Below are positions 33,866-43,763 of a DNA stretch of 64,000 nucleotides, piece by piece (the stretch's first letter is position 1; every line of letters starts with the position of its first letter). This DNA is from CAVSRC01 sp963830205 (lineage in GTDB: Bacteria > Pseudomonadota > Alphaproteobacteria > Rhizobiales > Kaistiaceae), in NCBI GenBank assembly GCA_963830205.1, contig CAWHLP010000039.1, positions 1-64,000 of the forward strand, given 5' to 3'. The notes below the pieces were generated by a model. It saw only the letters and a list, made by a program, of their open reading frames with translations. It was not told the origin of the DNA and made no database searches. Both the position numbers and the translations under genes were made by a program.

Positions 33866-33918
33866 TATAGTGCGCCGGTCCGGCCGGGCTTGTCCGGCGG
33901 CCTTTCGGGAGGTGCGCT

Positions 33919-34510
33919 ATGCAGGCGTGTCTTGCGTGGTTGCCAGGCGGCCGTGGCCGCGCTTGTGCTTGGCGGGCTTAACCCAGCCCATGCCGGCGAC
34001 CTGATCTGGCAGTTCAGTCAGGACGAGGAATCGGCCTTCCTCGGCGTGGTCGATTCGGCCGCCAAGCAGAGCGACGAGCAGGACTACCCATTCTACATGA
34101 GCTGCGCCGGCACCGGCGACGAGACGACGGTGATCTCCAACGTCGACGCCAAGGCGCTCGGCACGTCGATCGCCAAGGGCGAGGTGCCCTCGGTCTCCTA
34201 CCTGCTCGACGGCCAGGAGCAGGACAACAGCGGCGGCGAGGTGGCCGACATCCGCTTCGACGAGATGTCCGGCTCCTGGCAATACCTCATCGCCGGCGCC
34301 GATTACGACCTGCTGCTCACCGCCAAGACCGTCCGGGTCAAGGGCGTCGGCGTCGACCTGCAACTGCCCGAGAAGGACATGGCCGACTCGCTGCAGAAGC
34401 TGAAGACCGCCTGCGACACGCTGCTCTCCGGCGACGCGGGCGACCAGGACGGGACGGGCGGCGGGGATACGCGGCGGCGGCAGTGGGAATTGAGCGAGCA
34501 GCCGGCGTAA
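33919..34510 (+). pseudogene. Exported hypothetical protein, probable one-base insertion in the signal peptide
   Basis: A protein of about 196 residues with a mature domain of unknown function (WQFSQDEESAFLGVVDSAAK, FYMSCAGTGDE, GSWQYLIAGADYDLLLTAKT). The best start is the ATG at 33919, preceded by GGGAGG, but its frame breaks after 11 codons. Removing one C at 33943-33944 joins it to AAVAALVLGGLNPAHAG, giving a textbook signal peptide. Without that correction only a TTG start at 33890 is available. Confidence 0.7.
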
Positions 34511-34558
34511 CGTGATGCGGGAGCCTTGGCGCTCGTCCGAGCAGGGGGAGACGGCACG

Positions 34559-34932
34559 ATGGACATTCGCTCGACGCTGAAGGCGCTGTGCGACGCCTTC
34601 AACGCGCATGACCTCGATCGCATCATGGCGTTCTTTGCCGACGACTGCGTCCTGGAAATGCCGCGGGGAAGCAAGCCCTGGGGGTCTCGTTTCGAGGGCA
34701 AGCGGAAGCGCAAGACAGGGGTTGGCGGCGCGCTTTCGAGGGCCTCCCCGACGTCCACTACGGCAACGAGGAGCATTTCGTCGATTCGGCTGCCGAAACC
34801 GGCATGTCGAAATGGACCCTCACCGGCACTGCCCGCAACGGGACGCGCGTGGAGGTCCAAGGCTGCGACTTCTATACGTTCCGCAACGGCAAGGTCGTCC
34901 GCAAGGATTCGTACTGGAAGATCGTGGAGTGA
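34559..34932 (+). pseudogene. SnoaL-like (NTF2-fold) protein, frameshifted
   Basis: A small NTF2-fold protein of the nuclear-transport/ketosteroid-isomerase-like type. The start reads DIRSTLKALCDAFNAHDLDR and FFADDCVLEMPRGSKPWGSR, typical of SnoaL-like domains. The frame changes between 34700 and 34713 and again at the T run 34734-34736. In the last frame come GLPDVHYGNEEHFV-like and MSKWTLTGTARNGTRVEVQG, then FYTFRNGKVVRKDSYWKIVE. The corrected length is about 123 residues. The substrate is unknown. Confidence 0.75.
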
Positions 34933-37297
34933 CGGCTGGCGGCGGGGCCGCTACGCCGCTGACTGCTCTGGCAGGTTCGGTCGGCGGCGGTTCGGTCGGC
35001 AGCCGCACCGAGACCACAGTGCCGTGGCCGACGCGCGAGTGGATGCGCATGCGTCCGCCGTGCAGCGTCGCCAGCGACGCGGTGATCGCCAGGCCGAGGC
35101 CGGAGCCGCGATGGCTCTTGGTGAACTGGTTGCTCACCTGCTCGAACGGACGGCCGAGCTTCTTCAGCGCCTCGCGCGGGATGCCGATGCCGGAATCGGC
35201 GATGGTCAGCACGATGGCCTTTCCCGTCGTGCGCGCGCGCAAGCGGATGCGGCCGCCCTGCGGCGTGAACTTCACGGCGTTGGAGAGCAGGTTGAGCATG
35301 ACCTGCTTGAGCGCCCGGCGGTCGCCGCGCATGGCCAGCCCGCGTCCGGTATCGGCGGTGACCTCGATGTTCTGGGCGGCCGCCTGGGTCGAGACGACGC
35401 GCACCGATTCCTCGACCAGGTCGTCGAGGACAAGGTCTTCCAGGTGCAGCGCCATGCGGCCGGCCTCGATCCGCGACATGTCGAGCACATCGTTGATAAC
35501 GCCGAGCAGATAGGTGCCGCTCTGGTGGATGTCCTGGCAGTATTCGAGGTATTTCGGCGAGCCCAGTTCGCCGAACATGCCCGACTGCATGATCTCCGAG
35601 AAGCCGATGACGGCATTGAGCGGCGTGCGCAGCTCGTGGCTGACATTGGCGAGGAACTCGGACTTGGTGCGGTTGGCGTCCTCGGCGCGGTCCTTCTCCT
35701 CCGAGTATTTCTCGGCCAGCTCGACCATCTGCTGGGCCTGCTGCTCGAGCTTCTGGCGCGACTGGCGGAGGTCGGCGATGGTCGCCATCAGCCGCCGCTC
35801 GCCCTCGATCAGCTTGCCCTCGTGGCGCTTGAGCTGGGTGATGTCGGTGCCGACCGAGACGAAGCCGCCGTCCTTGGTGCGCCGCTCGTTGATCTGCAGC
35901 CAGCGGCCGTCTTCCAGTTGCAGCTCGAATGAGCGCGCCCCCGCCTCGGGGATGTCGTCGGTGACCACCTGCGAGCGCACCACCGGCTTGCGCCCGGCGG
36001 CAATCACGTCGGCATAGGGCGTGCCCGGCACCAGCATGGCGTCGGGGATGCCGTGCAACTGCTGGTACTTGGAATTGCACATGACCAGGCGGTTCTCGGC
36101 GTCCCACAGGACGAAGGCCTCCGAGATCGTCTCGATGGCGTCCCGGAGCCTGATGTCGGCGGTCTTCGAACGCTCGACCAGGCGCATCTGCTCGGTGACG
36201 TCGACGGCGATGCCGATCAGGTGCGGCTGCGGGCTGTCGCGGTCGACCAGCTCGGCGCGCACCCTCAGCCAGATCCAGCGGCCATCGACATGGTGCATGC
36301 GGAACATGCGATCGATGGTCGTCTCGCCGGCCTCGAACAGGGACTCGACCAGGGTCAGCAGGTCGCCGTCTTCTGGGTGGATCAGGCGGGCCACCTCGCC
36401 AAAGCCGAGCAGGCCGTCGCGCGTCTCCAGGCCGACGATCTCGAACATCGAGCGCGACCAGAAGATGCGCGCACTGGCGAGGTCCCAGTCCCACAGGCCG
36501 CTGCGGCCGCGGGCGAGCGCCGTCTCGAAGCGCGCCTGCGTCTCGCCGTAGATGCGGTCGGCCTCGCCGGCGCGCGCCGTCTGCGAGAAGTAGCCGTAGA
36601 GGATGACCAGCAGGATGGCGCTGGTGCCGACGAAGATGGCGACGTTGAGGGAGACGTTGGCGCGCCACGGCCCGTAGATGCCGGCGAGCGGTTCGGCCAC
36701 GACCACGGCGCCGAGCGGCGGCGCCAGGTTGTGGAGCGCGGCATAGGCCTTGTCGCCGTTGGGCAGCGGGATCTCGAGCACGCCGGCGCGTTCGCCGAAG
36801 GTAGTGAGCAGCTGGACGTCGCCGATCGCCTCGGCGAGCGGCCGGTTCTCCAGCGCCATGTTGCGCGGCGCGGTGGCGATGATGCTGCCGTCGGCGTTGG
36901 TGAGGTAGACTTGGCGGCCGTCGCGGATGGCACCGGCGGGAAGCGCATCGGCCAGGATGTTGAGCGCGTCACTGCGCGTCATGTCGCTTGGCGCGTTGGC
37001 GAACGCATCGGACAGGATGCGCACGATCATGCCGATCGACTTCTTGGCATCGGTCTCGTGGTCGAGACGCAGGTCGTACAACTCGGCGAAGCGGGCCAGT
37101 CCAACGATCACCAGAAAGATGGCGATGAGGATGGGGATGAGCCGGCGCAGGAAGGGTTCGGCGGCGAGCAGCTGACGATAGGCGGGGCCGGCCAGGAGCC
37201 GCGCGTGGCCCGAAATGCTTGGGCGCCGCGGTCTTTCACCAGCCGATTTTTGATAATGCTTCGCCGCAGGCGACAGTGCCGCCTCTGCCCGCGCCAT
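34820..37297 (-). CDS. PAS-domain sensor histidine kinase
   Basis: A kinase of about 825 residues: an N-terminal membrane helix (LIPILIAIFLVIVGLARFAE), a periplasmic region of about 170 residues, a second helix (FVGTSAILLVILYGYFSQTA), two PAS domains (RFETALARGRSGLWDWDLAS; LRDAIETISEAFVLWDAENR), a coiled coil, the phosphoacceptor His in LANVSHELRTPLNAVIGFSE and an ATPase domain ending GSGLGLAITASLATLHGG. The start at 37297 has GAGGGGG upstream; an ATG 27 bases earlier is possible. The last 40 or so residues are Pro/Arg/Ser-rich and run 113 bases into the convergent SnoaL-like gene, so the C-terminus may be artefactual. No response regulator is adjacent. Confidence 0.9.
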   Translation of the reverse strand: MARAEAALSPAAKHYQKSAGERPRRPSISGHARLLAGPAYRQLLAAEPFLRRLIPILIAIFLVIVGLARFAELYDLRLDHETDAKKSIGMIVRILSDAFANAPSDMTRSDALNILADALPAGAIRDGRQVYLTNADGSIIATAPRNMALENRPLAEAIGDVQLLTTFGERAGVLEIPLPNGDKAYAALHNLAPPLGAVVVAEPLAGIYGPWRANVSLNVAIFVGTSAILLVILYGYFSQTARAGEADRIYGETQARFETALARGRSGLWDWDLASARIFWSRSMFEIVGLETRDGLLGFGEVARLIHPEDGDLLTLVESLFEAGETTIDRMFRMHHVDGRWIWLRVRAELVDRDSPQPHLIGIAVDVTEQMRLVERSKTADIRLRDAIETISEAFVLWDAENRLVMCNSKYQQLHGIPDAMLVPGTPYADVIAAGRKPVVRSQVVTDDIPEAGARSFELQLEDGRWLQINERRTKDGGFVSVGTDITQLKRHEGKLIEGERRLMATIADLRQSRQKLEQQAQQMVELAEKYSEEKDRAEDANRTKSEFLANVSHELRTPLNAVIGFSEIMQSGMFGELGSPKYLEYCQDIHQSGTYLLGVINDVLDMSRIEAGRMALHLEDLVLDDLVEESVRVVSTQAAAQNIEVTADTGRGLAMRGDRRALKQVMLNLLSNAVKFTPQGGRIRLRARTTGKAIVLTIADSGIGIPREALKKLGRPFEQVSNQFTKSHRGSGLGLAITASLATLHGGRMRIHSRVGHGTVVSVRLPTEPPPTEPARAVSGVAAPPPAVTPRSSSTNPCGRPCRCGTYRSRSLGPPRASRCGQCR

Positions 37298-37508
37298 GGC
37301 AGGCCCCCTCGATTTCCGCCGCATTCATCCGGGAGACGCCACGTCCGAAATCAGCCTCATTTGAATCGAGACGATTCGGCTTGTCCAGAGGCGTAAACGA
37401 TTTATTTACCAGCCAGCGGATTGGCGCAGATCAGCGACAATTGACAGCATTCGACCGCTGCGCCGAGGCGGAGTATGGTCAGGTGGGCGACGCGAGAGAC
37501 ACCGGACC

Positions 37509-37958
37509 ATGACGCAAGCTGCGATCGACGCGAGCGGGCCGTCGGGGATCGGCGGGTGGCTGATCCTGCCCGCCATCGGCATTGTTGTGGCGCCCGTCCA
37601 GTTCGCCATGAACATCTTCGATTATTTCCCGAAATTCGAGCTGCTCGCGCCGGGCACGCTGCTGCACACCATGACCATGGTCGAAATCCTGGCCTGGATC
37701 GGCTTCACGGTCCTCGCCACGGCGACGGCGGTCCAGTTCTTCACCCACCGGCGAAGCGCGCCGAGGCTCTACCGGGCCTTGCTGGTCGGGCAGCTCGTCT
37801 TCGTGGTCGCCGCCTATTGGGCGGCGGCGATCCTCTTCGACGCCCCCCTGTTCGACGTCGACGCGGGCATCGCCGTCGGCATGCTGCTCGCCGCCTGCTT
37901 CATCTGGATTCCGTATTTCCTTTACTCGGCCAGGGTGCGGAACACCTTCGTGCGGTAA
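37509..37958 (+). CDS. DUF2569 membrane protein
   Basis: A 149-residue protein with four membrane segments and the DUF2569 signature near the start (GIGGWLILPAIGIVVAPVQF). The function of the family is unknown. It is divergent from the PAS kinase, with a 200-base A/T-richer gap between them that probably holds both promoters. Confidence 0.85.
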   Translation: MTQAAIDASGPSGIGGWLILPAIGIVVAPVQFAMNIFDYFPKFELLAPGTLLHTMTMVEILAWIGFTVLATATAVQFFTHRRSAPRLYRALLVGQLVFVVAAYWAAAILFDAPLFDVDAGIAVGMLLAACFIWIPYFLYSARVRNTFVR

Positions 37959-38029
37959 GAATTCACGCCGATGTTCCCCGGACGCGATGCAGCACGAAGT
38001 GCTGCGCCGCGCCCGGGACACGCCAAGCC

Positions 38030-40663
38030 TCACGCCAGCGTCCGTGTGACGATGTCGCGCACGTCGGGCGAGAGCGTCTGCGTTCCGGCGACGCGGCGGA
38101 GCGCCCGCTCGGCCAGCGCCCGACGGTGCGGCTCCAGCGCCCGCCATGAGCGGAAGCTGACCAGGAGGCGCGCCGCCGTCTGCGGGTTGCGCTTGTCGAG
38201 GTCGACGACGAAATCGGCAAGGAAATCGTAGCCGGCACCGTCCGGGCGGTTGAACTGGGTCTGGTTGGCGCCGGCAAAGGTGCCGACGAGCGCGCGGATG
38301 CGGTTGGGGTTGCCGATCGAGACGGACGGGTGGCCCAGCAGCGCCTGCACGCGCGGGAGCGTCTCCGCCGCCGGCACGATCGCCTCGAACATCAGCCACT
38401 TGTCGAGGACCAGGGGATCGTTGCGATAGCGGTCGTGGAAGGCCTCGAGCGCATCGAAGCGTTCCGGCAGGGCGGCAGCGGCCAGGATGCCGAGCGCCGC
38501 CGAGCGGTCGGTCATGTTGTCGGCCTGGCGGAAGCGCTGGGTGACCCGTTCGACCGCCTGCCGGTTGCCGTCGGCGACCGCCAGGTCGAGCGCCGCATTG
38601 GCGAGCGACCGGCGGCCGGCCGCGGCGGCATCGGGCGCGTATGGGCCTTTCGTCTCCAGCCGGTCGACGAGGGCGGTGAGGCGGGCGCCGACCCGGTCGG
38701 CGATGCGGGCCCTGACCTGGTTGCGGGCCGACGCGATGGCGTCGGGATCGACGTCGCGGCCGATCTCGCGGGCGATGTCGGCCTCGCCGGGAAGCTGGAG
38801 CACCTGGGCGCGGAAGGCGGCTTCCAGGTCCTCGTTCTCGGCCACATCGGCGAGCGCATCGATGAGCGCCACGTCGAAATCGACGGTCTCGCCGCGGGCT
38901 GCTTCGCCGGTGCCTTCGCTGAGCGAGCGCATGGCCAGCGTCTGCGCCGCCTGCCAGCGGTTGAACGGATCGGCGTCGGTGCGGAGCAGGAACAACAGGT
39001 CGGCTTCGGCGAGGTCGAGGTTGAGCCTGACCGGCGCCGAGAAACCACGCAGCAGCGAGGGCACCGGCCTGGTCGAGACGCCGTGGAAGACGATGGTCTG
39101 GCTCCCCTCGGTGAGTTGGATCACGTCGCTGTCGACGCGCCCGCCGGTGGCCTTGTCGAAGGAAAGGTCGTCGCCATTGGCGCCGACCAGGCCGAAGCGC
39201 ACCGGGATGTGCTGCGGCTGCTTGCTGGGCTGGCCGGGGGTGGGCGGTGAGGATTGCTCCAGCGTCAGCGCATAGGTCTTCTGGCGTGGGTCGTAGCTGC
39301 CCTTGGCGATGACCTCGGGCGTGCCGGCCTGCGAATACCACAGCTTGAACTGGGTGAGGTCGGTGCCGGTGGCGTCGGCGAAGGCGGCGAGGAAATCCTC
39401 GATGGTGACCGCCTGGCCGTCATGGCGGTCGAAATAGAGGTCCATGCCGGCGCGGAAGCCTGTCGGCCCGAGCACGGTCTTCAGCATGCGCACGACCTCG
39501 GCGCCCTTCTCGTAGACGGTCGGCGTGTAGAAGTTGTTGATCTCGTGATAGGTCTCCGGCCTGACCGGATGGGCGAGCGGACCGGCATCCTCGGGGAACT
39601 GGCGGGCGAGCAGGGTACGCACGTCGGCGATGCGCTTGACCGGCCGCGAGCGCATGTCGGAGGAGAACTCCTGGTCGCGGAAGACGGTCAGCCCCTCCTT
39701 GAGGCAGAGCTGGAACCAGTCGCGGCAAGTGATTCTGTCGCCAGTCCAATTGTGGAAATATTCGTGGGCGATGACGCCCTCGATGTAGCCGTAGTCGGCA
39801 TCGGTGGCGGTGTCGGGGTCGGCGAGGATGTACTTGTCGTTGAAGACGTTGAGGCCCTTGTTCTCCATCGCCCCCATGTTGAAGTCGGACACGGCGACGA
39901 TGTTGAACACATCGAGGTCGTATTCGCGGCCGAACGCCGTCTCGTCCCAGCGCATGGAGCGCTTGAGCGAATCCATCGCCCAGGCGCAGCGCGCTTCCTT
40001 GCCGTGCTCGCAGTAGATGCCGAGCGCCACGTCGCGCCCGGACAGGGTGGTGAAGCTGTCCTTGATGACGCCGAGATCGCCGGCGACCAGCGCGAACAGG
40101 TAGGACGGCTTGGGGAAGGGGTCGTGCCAGACGGCATAGTGTCGGTCGGTGCCGGCGATATCGCCGGCTTCCACCAGGTTGCCGTTGGAAAGCAGCACCG
40201 GGGCGGCGTCCTTCGCCGCCTCGATGCGCGTCGTATAGACGGCGAGCACGTCCGGCCGGTCGAGGAAATAGGTGATGCGGCGGAACCCTTCGGCCTCGCA
40301 CTGGGTGCACCAGGTGCCGCTGGTGCGGTAGAGCCCCATCAGCTTGGTATTGGCGGTGGGGTCGATCTCGGTGACGATCTCGAGCGTGAACGGCCCCTGC
40401 GGCACGTCGACGATGGTCAGCTTGTCCGGGGTCGCCGTATGGCGATCGGCTGCCAGCGCCGTGCCGTCGATCGCCACCGAAACCAGCTTCACCTCGTCAC
40501 CGTCGAGGCTGAGCGCCGCGCCGGGGGTAAGCGGGCGCATGGCCAGCCGCGCCGTGACCCGGGTGGCATGCGGGTCGAGCCGGAAGTCGAGGTTGACCGA
40601 CTCAATCGCGAAATCGGGTGCGCGGTAGTCCGCCAGGCGGACCGGGGCCGTTTCAGTCTTCAT
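38030..40663 (-). CDS. pepN: Aminopeptidase N
   Basis: An 877-residue M1 metallo-aminopeptidase of the PepN type, cytoplasmic, removing N-terminal residues from peptides. The exopeptidase motif GAMENKGLNVFNDKY and the zinc site HEYFHNWTGDRITCRDW are intact, and EGLTVFRDQEFSSDM follows. The start at 40663 (KTETAPVRLADYRAPDFAI) is the family N-terminus. A longer in-frame extension reads upstream sequence without family resemblance. The length matches the 870-residue E. coli enzyme. Confidence 0.96.
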   Translation of the reverse strand: MKTETAPVRLADYRAPDFAIESVNLDFRLDPHATRVTARLAMRPLTPGAALSLDGDEVKLVSVAIDGTALAADRHTATPDKLTIVDVPQGPFTLEIVTEIDPTANTKLMGLYRTSGTWCTQCEAEGFRRITYFLDRPDVLAVYTTRIEAAKDAAPVLLSNGNLVEAGDIAGTDRHYAVWHDPFPKPSYLFALVAGDLGVIKDSFTTLSGRDVALGIYCEHGKEARCAWAMDSLKRSMRWDETAFGREYDLDVFNIVAVSDFNMGAMENKGLNVFNDKYILADPDTATDADYGYIEGVIAHEYFHNWTGDRITCRDWFQLCLKEGLTVFRDQEFSSDMRSRPVKRIADVRTLLARQFPEDAGPLAHPVRPETYHEINNFYTPTVYEKGAEVVRMLKTVLGPTGFRAGMDLYFDRHDGQAVTIEDFLAAFADATGTDLTQFKLWYSQAGTPEVIAKGSYDPRQKTYALTLEQSSPPTPGQPSKQPQHIPVRFGLVGANGDDLSFDKATGGRVDSDVIQLTEGSQTIVFHGVSTRPVPSLLRGFSAPVRLNLDLAEADLLFLLRTDADPFNRWQAAQTLAMRSLSEGTGEAARGETVDFDVALIDALADVAENEDLEAAFRAQVLQLPGEADIAREIGRDVDPDAIASARNQVRARIADRVGARLTALVDRLETKGPYAPDAAAAGRRSLANAALDLAVADGNRQAVERVTQRFRQADNMTDRSAALGILAAAALPERFDALEAFHDRYRNDPLVLDKWLMFEAIVPAAETLPRVQALLGHPSVSIGNPNRIRALVGTFAGANQTQFNRPDGAGYDFLADFVVDLDKRNPQTAARLLVSFRSWRALEPHRRALAERALRRVAGTQTLSPDVRDIVTRTLA

Positions 40664-40894
40664 AGGGTGCAAGCTTTCGAAGGGCGGACGTGAACCGGGC
40701 CGATAGATAGCACGGGCGCCGCGGAAGGCGATTCCACGAACGTATAATCCGCATCCCGCAGAAAATTGCCGAGGGCGACAACCCGGCGAATTGCAATCGC
40801 CCAATAGGAAGGATAATCAACCAATAATACGATGAAAACAGGCGGGCGTATCCAGGCGGTAGCGCCTCGCGCTTCGCCAGGAGGGCGCTCACAA

Positions 40895-42352
40895 ATGTAC
40901 TTGGGACTCGATATTGGTACCTCGTCGGTGAAGGCGGTTCTTATCGACGAGCGGCAACGCGTTGTGGCAAGCGAAACCGCCGATCTCGAGGTTTCGCGGC
41001 CCCATTCCGACTGGTCCGAGCAGGACCCGGACAGCTGGTGGGTGGCCTGCGAAGCGGTGCTCGACAAGCTCGCAACCACCCACAAGGCGGCGGTTTCCGG
41101 CGTGCGCGGCATCGGCCTCTCCGGCCACATGCACGGCGCCACGCTGATCGATGCGGCCGACAAGCCGCTGCGCCCCTGCATCCTGTGGAACGACGTGCGC
41201 TCGGCCAAGGAAGCGGCGGAACTCGACGCCAAGCCGGGCTTCCGCGCCATCACCGGCAACATCGTCTTCCCCGGCTTCACTGCGCCCAAGCTCGTCTGGG
41301 TGGCGCGCCACGAGCCCGAGGTCTTCGCCAAGGTCGCCAAGGTGCTGCTGCCCAAGGACTACGTCCGGCTGAAGCTGACCGGCGACTACGCCTCCGACAT
41401 GTCGGATTCGGCCGGCACCGCATGGCTCGACGTCGCCAAGCGCGACTGGAGCGACGAACTGCTGGCGGCGACCAAGCTCACCCGCGCCAACATGCCGAAG
41501 CTCTACGAGGGCTCGGCGGCGACCGGCGCGCTGCGCCCGGAACTCGCCAAGCGCTGGGGCATGGCGGCGACCGTCGTGGTTGCCGGCGGCGGCGGCGACA
41601 ATGCGGCCTCCGCCTGCGGCGTCGGCGTAGTCAGGCCGGGCACCGCCTTCGTCTCGCTCGGCACCTCGGGCGTGCTCTTCGTCTCCAACGCGCGCTTCTC
41701 GCCCGACCCGGCGACCGCCGTCCACGCCTTCTGCCATGCCGTGCCCGACACCTGGCACCAGATGGGCGTGATCCTGTCGGCGGCCGGCGCGCTCGAATGG
41801 CTGGCCGACGTGTTCTCGACCACCGCCGCCGAACTGACCCGGCCGCTGGAGAACGACAAGAGCGGCCCCGGCGACGTGATCTTCCTGCCCTATCTCGGCG
41901 GCGAGCGCACGCCCCACAACGATGCCGCCATCCGCGGCAGCTTCGCCGGCCTGAGCTATGCCACCGACAAGACGGCGCTCACCCGCGCGGTGCTGGAAGG
42001 CGTCGCCTTCGCCTTCGCCGACAGCCTGAGGGCGCTGACCCAGGCCGGCGCCAGCGTCGAGCGGGCGCTCGCGGTGGGCGGCGGCTCGCGCTCCAAGAAG
42101 TGGCTGCGCATCATCGCCAACGCCCTCAACATCATCATCGACGTGCCGGAGGAGGGCGATTTCGGCGCCGGCCTCGGCGCGGCGCGCCTCGGCCTGATCG
42201 CGGCCGAGAACGCCGATCCTTTCGCGGTGTGTGCCCAGCCGGCCATCCGCGAGACGATCGAACCCGATCCCGAACTGGTTCCGGCCTACGCTGCGGCCTA
42301 CGCGACGTACCGGAAGCTCTACCCGGCAGTTAAGGAGGCCATGCCCAGATGA
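40895..42352 (+). CDS. xylB: Xylulokinase
   Basis: A 485-residue FGGY-family kinase phosphorylating D-xylulose. The N-terminus YLGLDIGTSSVKAVLIDERQ is the phosphate-binding loop. SGHMHGATLIDAADKPLRPC and CILWNDVRSAKEAAEL are typical of XylB, and AVGGGSRSKKWLRIIANALN is the C-terminal FGGY signature region. An AGGAGGGCG site lies at the right distance from this ATG. The stop overlaps the xylA start, so the two are co-translated. The interval 40664-40894 shows no gene and should contain the promoter. Confidence 0.95.
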   Translation: MYLGLDIGTSSVKAVLIDERQRVVASETADLEVSRPHSDWSEQDPDSWWVACEAVLDKLATTHKAAVSGVRGIGLSGHMHGATLIDAADKPLRPCILWNDVRSAKEAAELDAKPGFRAITGNIVFPGFTAPKLVWVARHEPEVFAKVAKVLLPKDYVRLKLTGDYASDMSDSAGTAWLDVAKRDWSDELLAATKLTRANMPKLYEGSAATGALRPELAKRWGMAATVVVAGGGGDNAASACGVGVVRPGTAFVSLGTSGVLFVSNARFSPDPATAVHAFCHAVPDTWHQMGVILSAAGALEWLADVFSTTAAELTRPLENDKSGPGDVIFLPYLGGERTPHNDAAIRGSFAGLSYATDKTALTRAVLEGVAFAFADSLRALTQAGASVERALAVGGGSRSKKWLRIIANALNIIIDVPEEGDFGAGLGAARLGLIAAENADPFAVCAQPAIRETIEPDPELVPAYAAAYATYRKLYPAVKEAMPR

Positions 42353-43665
42353 GTGCCCGTTTCTTCAACCAGGAAAAGCCGATCAAGTTCGCCGGTGGCA
42401 AGGCCGGCGATGGCCTTGCCTACCGCTGGTACGATCCCAACAAGAAGGTTCTCGGCAAGCGCATGGAGGACCACCTGCGCTTCGCCGTCGCCTACTGGCA
42501 CTCCTTCGCCTGGGACGGCCGCGACATGTTCGGCGGCGAGACGTTCATGCGCCAGTGGATGCACATGAGCGACGAGATGGAGGCAGCCAAGCTGAAGGCC
42601 GACGTCGCCTTCGAGATGTTCCGCCTGCTCGGCGTTCCCTTCTTCACCTTCCACGACCGCGACATCGCGCCGGAAGGCAAGACGCTGGCCGAATCCAACC
42701 GCAACGTGCGGGCGATCGGCGAGATCTTCGCCAGGAAGATGGAGAAGTCCAAGGTCAAGGTGCTGTGGGGCACCGCCAACATGTTCTCCAACCGCCGCTA
42801 CATGGCGGGGGCGGCGACCAACCCGGACCCGGACGTCTTCGCCTATGCCGCGGCGCAGGTGAAGAACGCGCTCGAGCTCACCCATGAGCTGGGCGGCGCC
42901 AACTACGTCCTGTGGGGCGGCCGCGAGGGCTACGAGACGCTGCTCAACACCAGCCTCGGCCAGGAGTTCGACCAGCTTGGCCGCTTCCTGACCATGGTCG
43001 TCGAGCACAAGAACAAGATCGGCTTCAAGGGCACCATCCTGATCGAGCCCAAGCCGAAGGAGCCGACCAAGCACCAGTACGACTTCGACGTCGCCTCGAT
43101 CTGGGGGATGTTGCAGCAGTTCGGCCTGGAGAAGGACGTCAAGATCAATATCGAGCAGAACCACGCCATCCTCGCCGGCCATACCTTCGAGCACGAGCTG
43201 GCGCTCGCCGGCGCGCTCGGCATCCTCGGTTCCATCGACATCAACCGCGGCGACTACCAGCTCGGCTGGGACACCGACCAGTTCGCCATGAACGTGCCGG
43301 AGATGGCGCTGGCCGCCTACTACATCCTCAAGGCGGGCGGGCTCGGCACCGGCGGCTACAACTTCGACGCCAAGATCCGCCGCCAGTCGCTCGATCCGGA
43401 CGATCTGCTGATCGCCCATGTCGGCTCGATCGACGCCTGCGCCCGCGGCCTGCTGGTCGCCGAGAGGATCATCGCCGACGGCACCTTCGATGCCTTCGTC
43501 GCCGACCGCTACGCCGGCTGGAAGGGCAAGGAAGGCAAGGCGATCCTGGCCGGCAAGCGCTCGCTCGACGACCTGGCGGACTATGTCCACAAGAAGGATC
43601 TCGAGCCGCAGCCGAAGAGCGGCAAGCAGGAGTATCTGGAGTCGCTGATCAACAGCTATCTGTGA
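42349..43665 (+). CDS. xylA: Xylose isomerase
   Basis: A 438-residue class II xylose isomerase converting D-xylose to D-xylulose. Active-site and metal motifs are visible: FFTFHDRDIAPEG, YVLWGGREGYETLLNT, ILIEPKPKEPTKHQYDFD and GSIDINRGDYQLGWDTD. It is coupled to xylB. No xylose transporter or XylR-type regulator gene lies within the window next to the operon. Confidence 0.97.
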   Translation: MSARFFNQEKPIKFAGGKAGDGLAYRWYDPNKKVLGKRMEDHLRFAVAYWHSFAWDGRDMFGGETFMRQWMHMSDEMEAAKLKADVAFEMFRLLGVPFFTFHDRDIAPEGKTLAESNRNVRAIGEIFARKMEKSKVKVLWGTANMFSNRRYMAGAATNPDPDVFAYAAAQVKNALELTHELGGANYVLWGGREGYETLLNTSLGQEFDQLGRFLTMVVEHKNKIGFKGTILIEPKPKEPTKHQYDFDVASIWGMLQQFGLEKDVKINIEQNHAILAGHTFEHELALAGALGILGSIDINRGDYQLGWDTDQFAMNVPEMALAAYYILKAGGLGTGGYNFDAKIRRQSLDPDDLLIAHVGSIDACARGLLVAERIIADGTFDAFVADRYAGWKGKEGKAILAGKRSLDDLADYVHKKDLEPQPKSGKQEYLESLINSYL

Positions 43666-43675
43666 CGGCGCAAAG

Positions 43676-43736
43676 AACAGGATGACGTCGGCTGACGCCG
43701 GTCCTCGCTTTCGCGGGGACCGTGCGTTGGGCAAGG
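43676..43736. repeat. Short palindromic intergenic repeat after xylA
   Basis: GATGACGTCGGCTGACGCC and GGTCCTCGCTTTCGCGGGGAC form two small hairpins of a kind seen elsewhere in this genome type. It separates xylA from the isomerase-like gene. Confidence 0.5.
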
Positions 43737-43763
43737 CGCCCCAGAACAATCAGGGAGGCAATA

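Noticed and set aside
33890..33918. TTG at 33890 as the start of the exported hypothetical protein
   Set aside because: No ribosome-binding site, and a better ATG with GGGAGG at 33919 gives a perfect signal peptide after removing one C.
36053..37396. 447-codon + strand frame over the PAS kinase
   Set aside because: Antisense shadow of a gene with clear PAS, HisKA and ATPase motifs.
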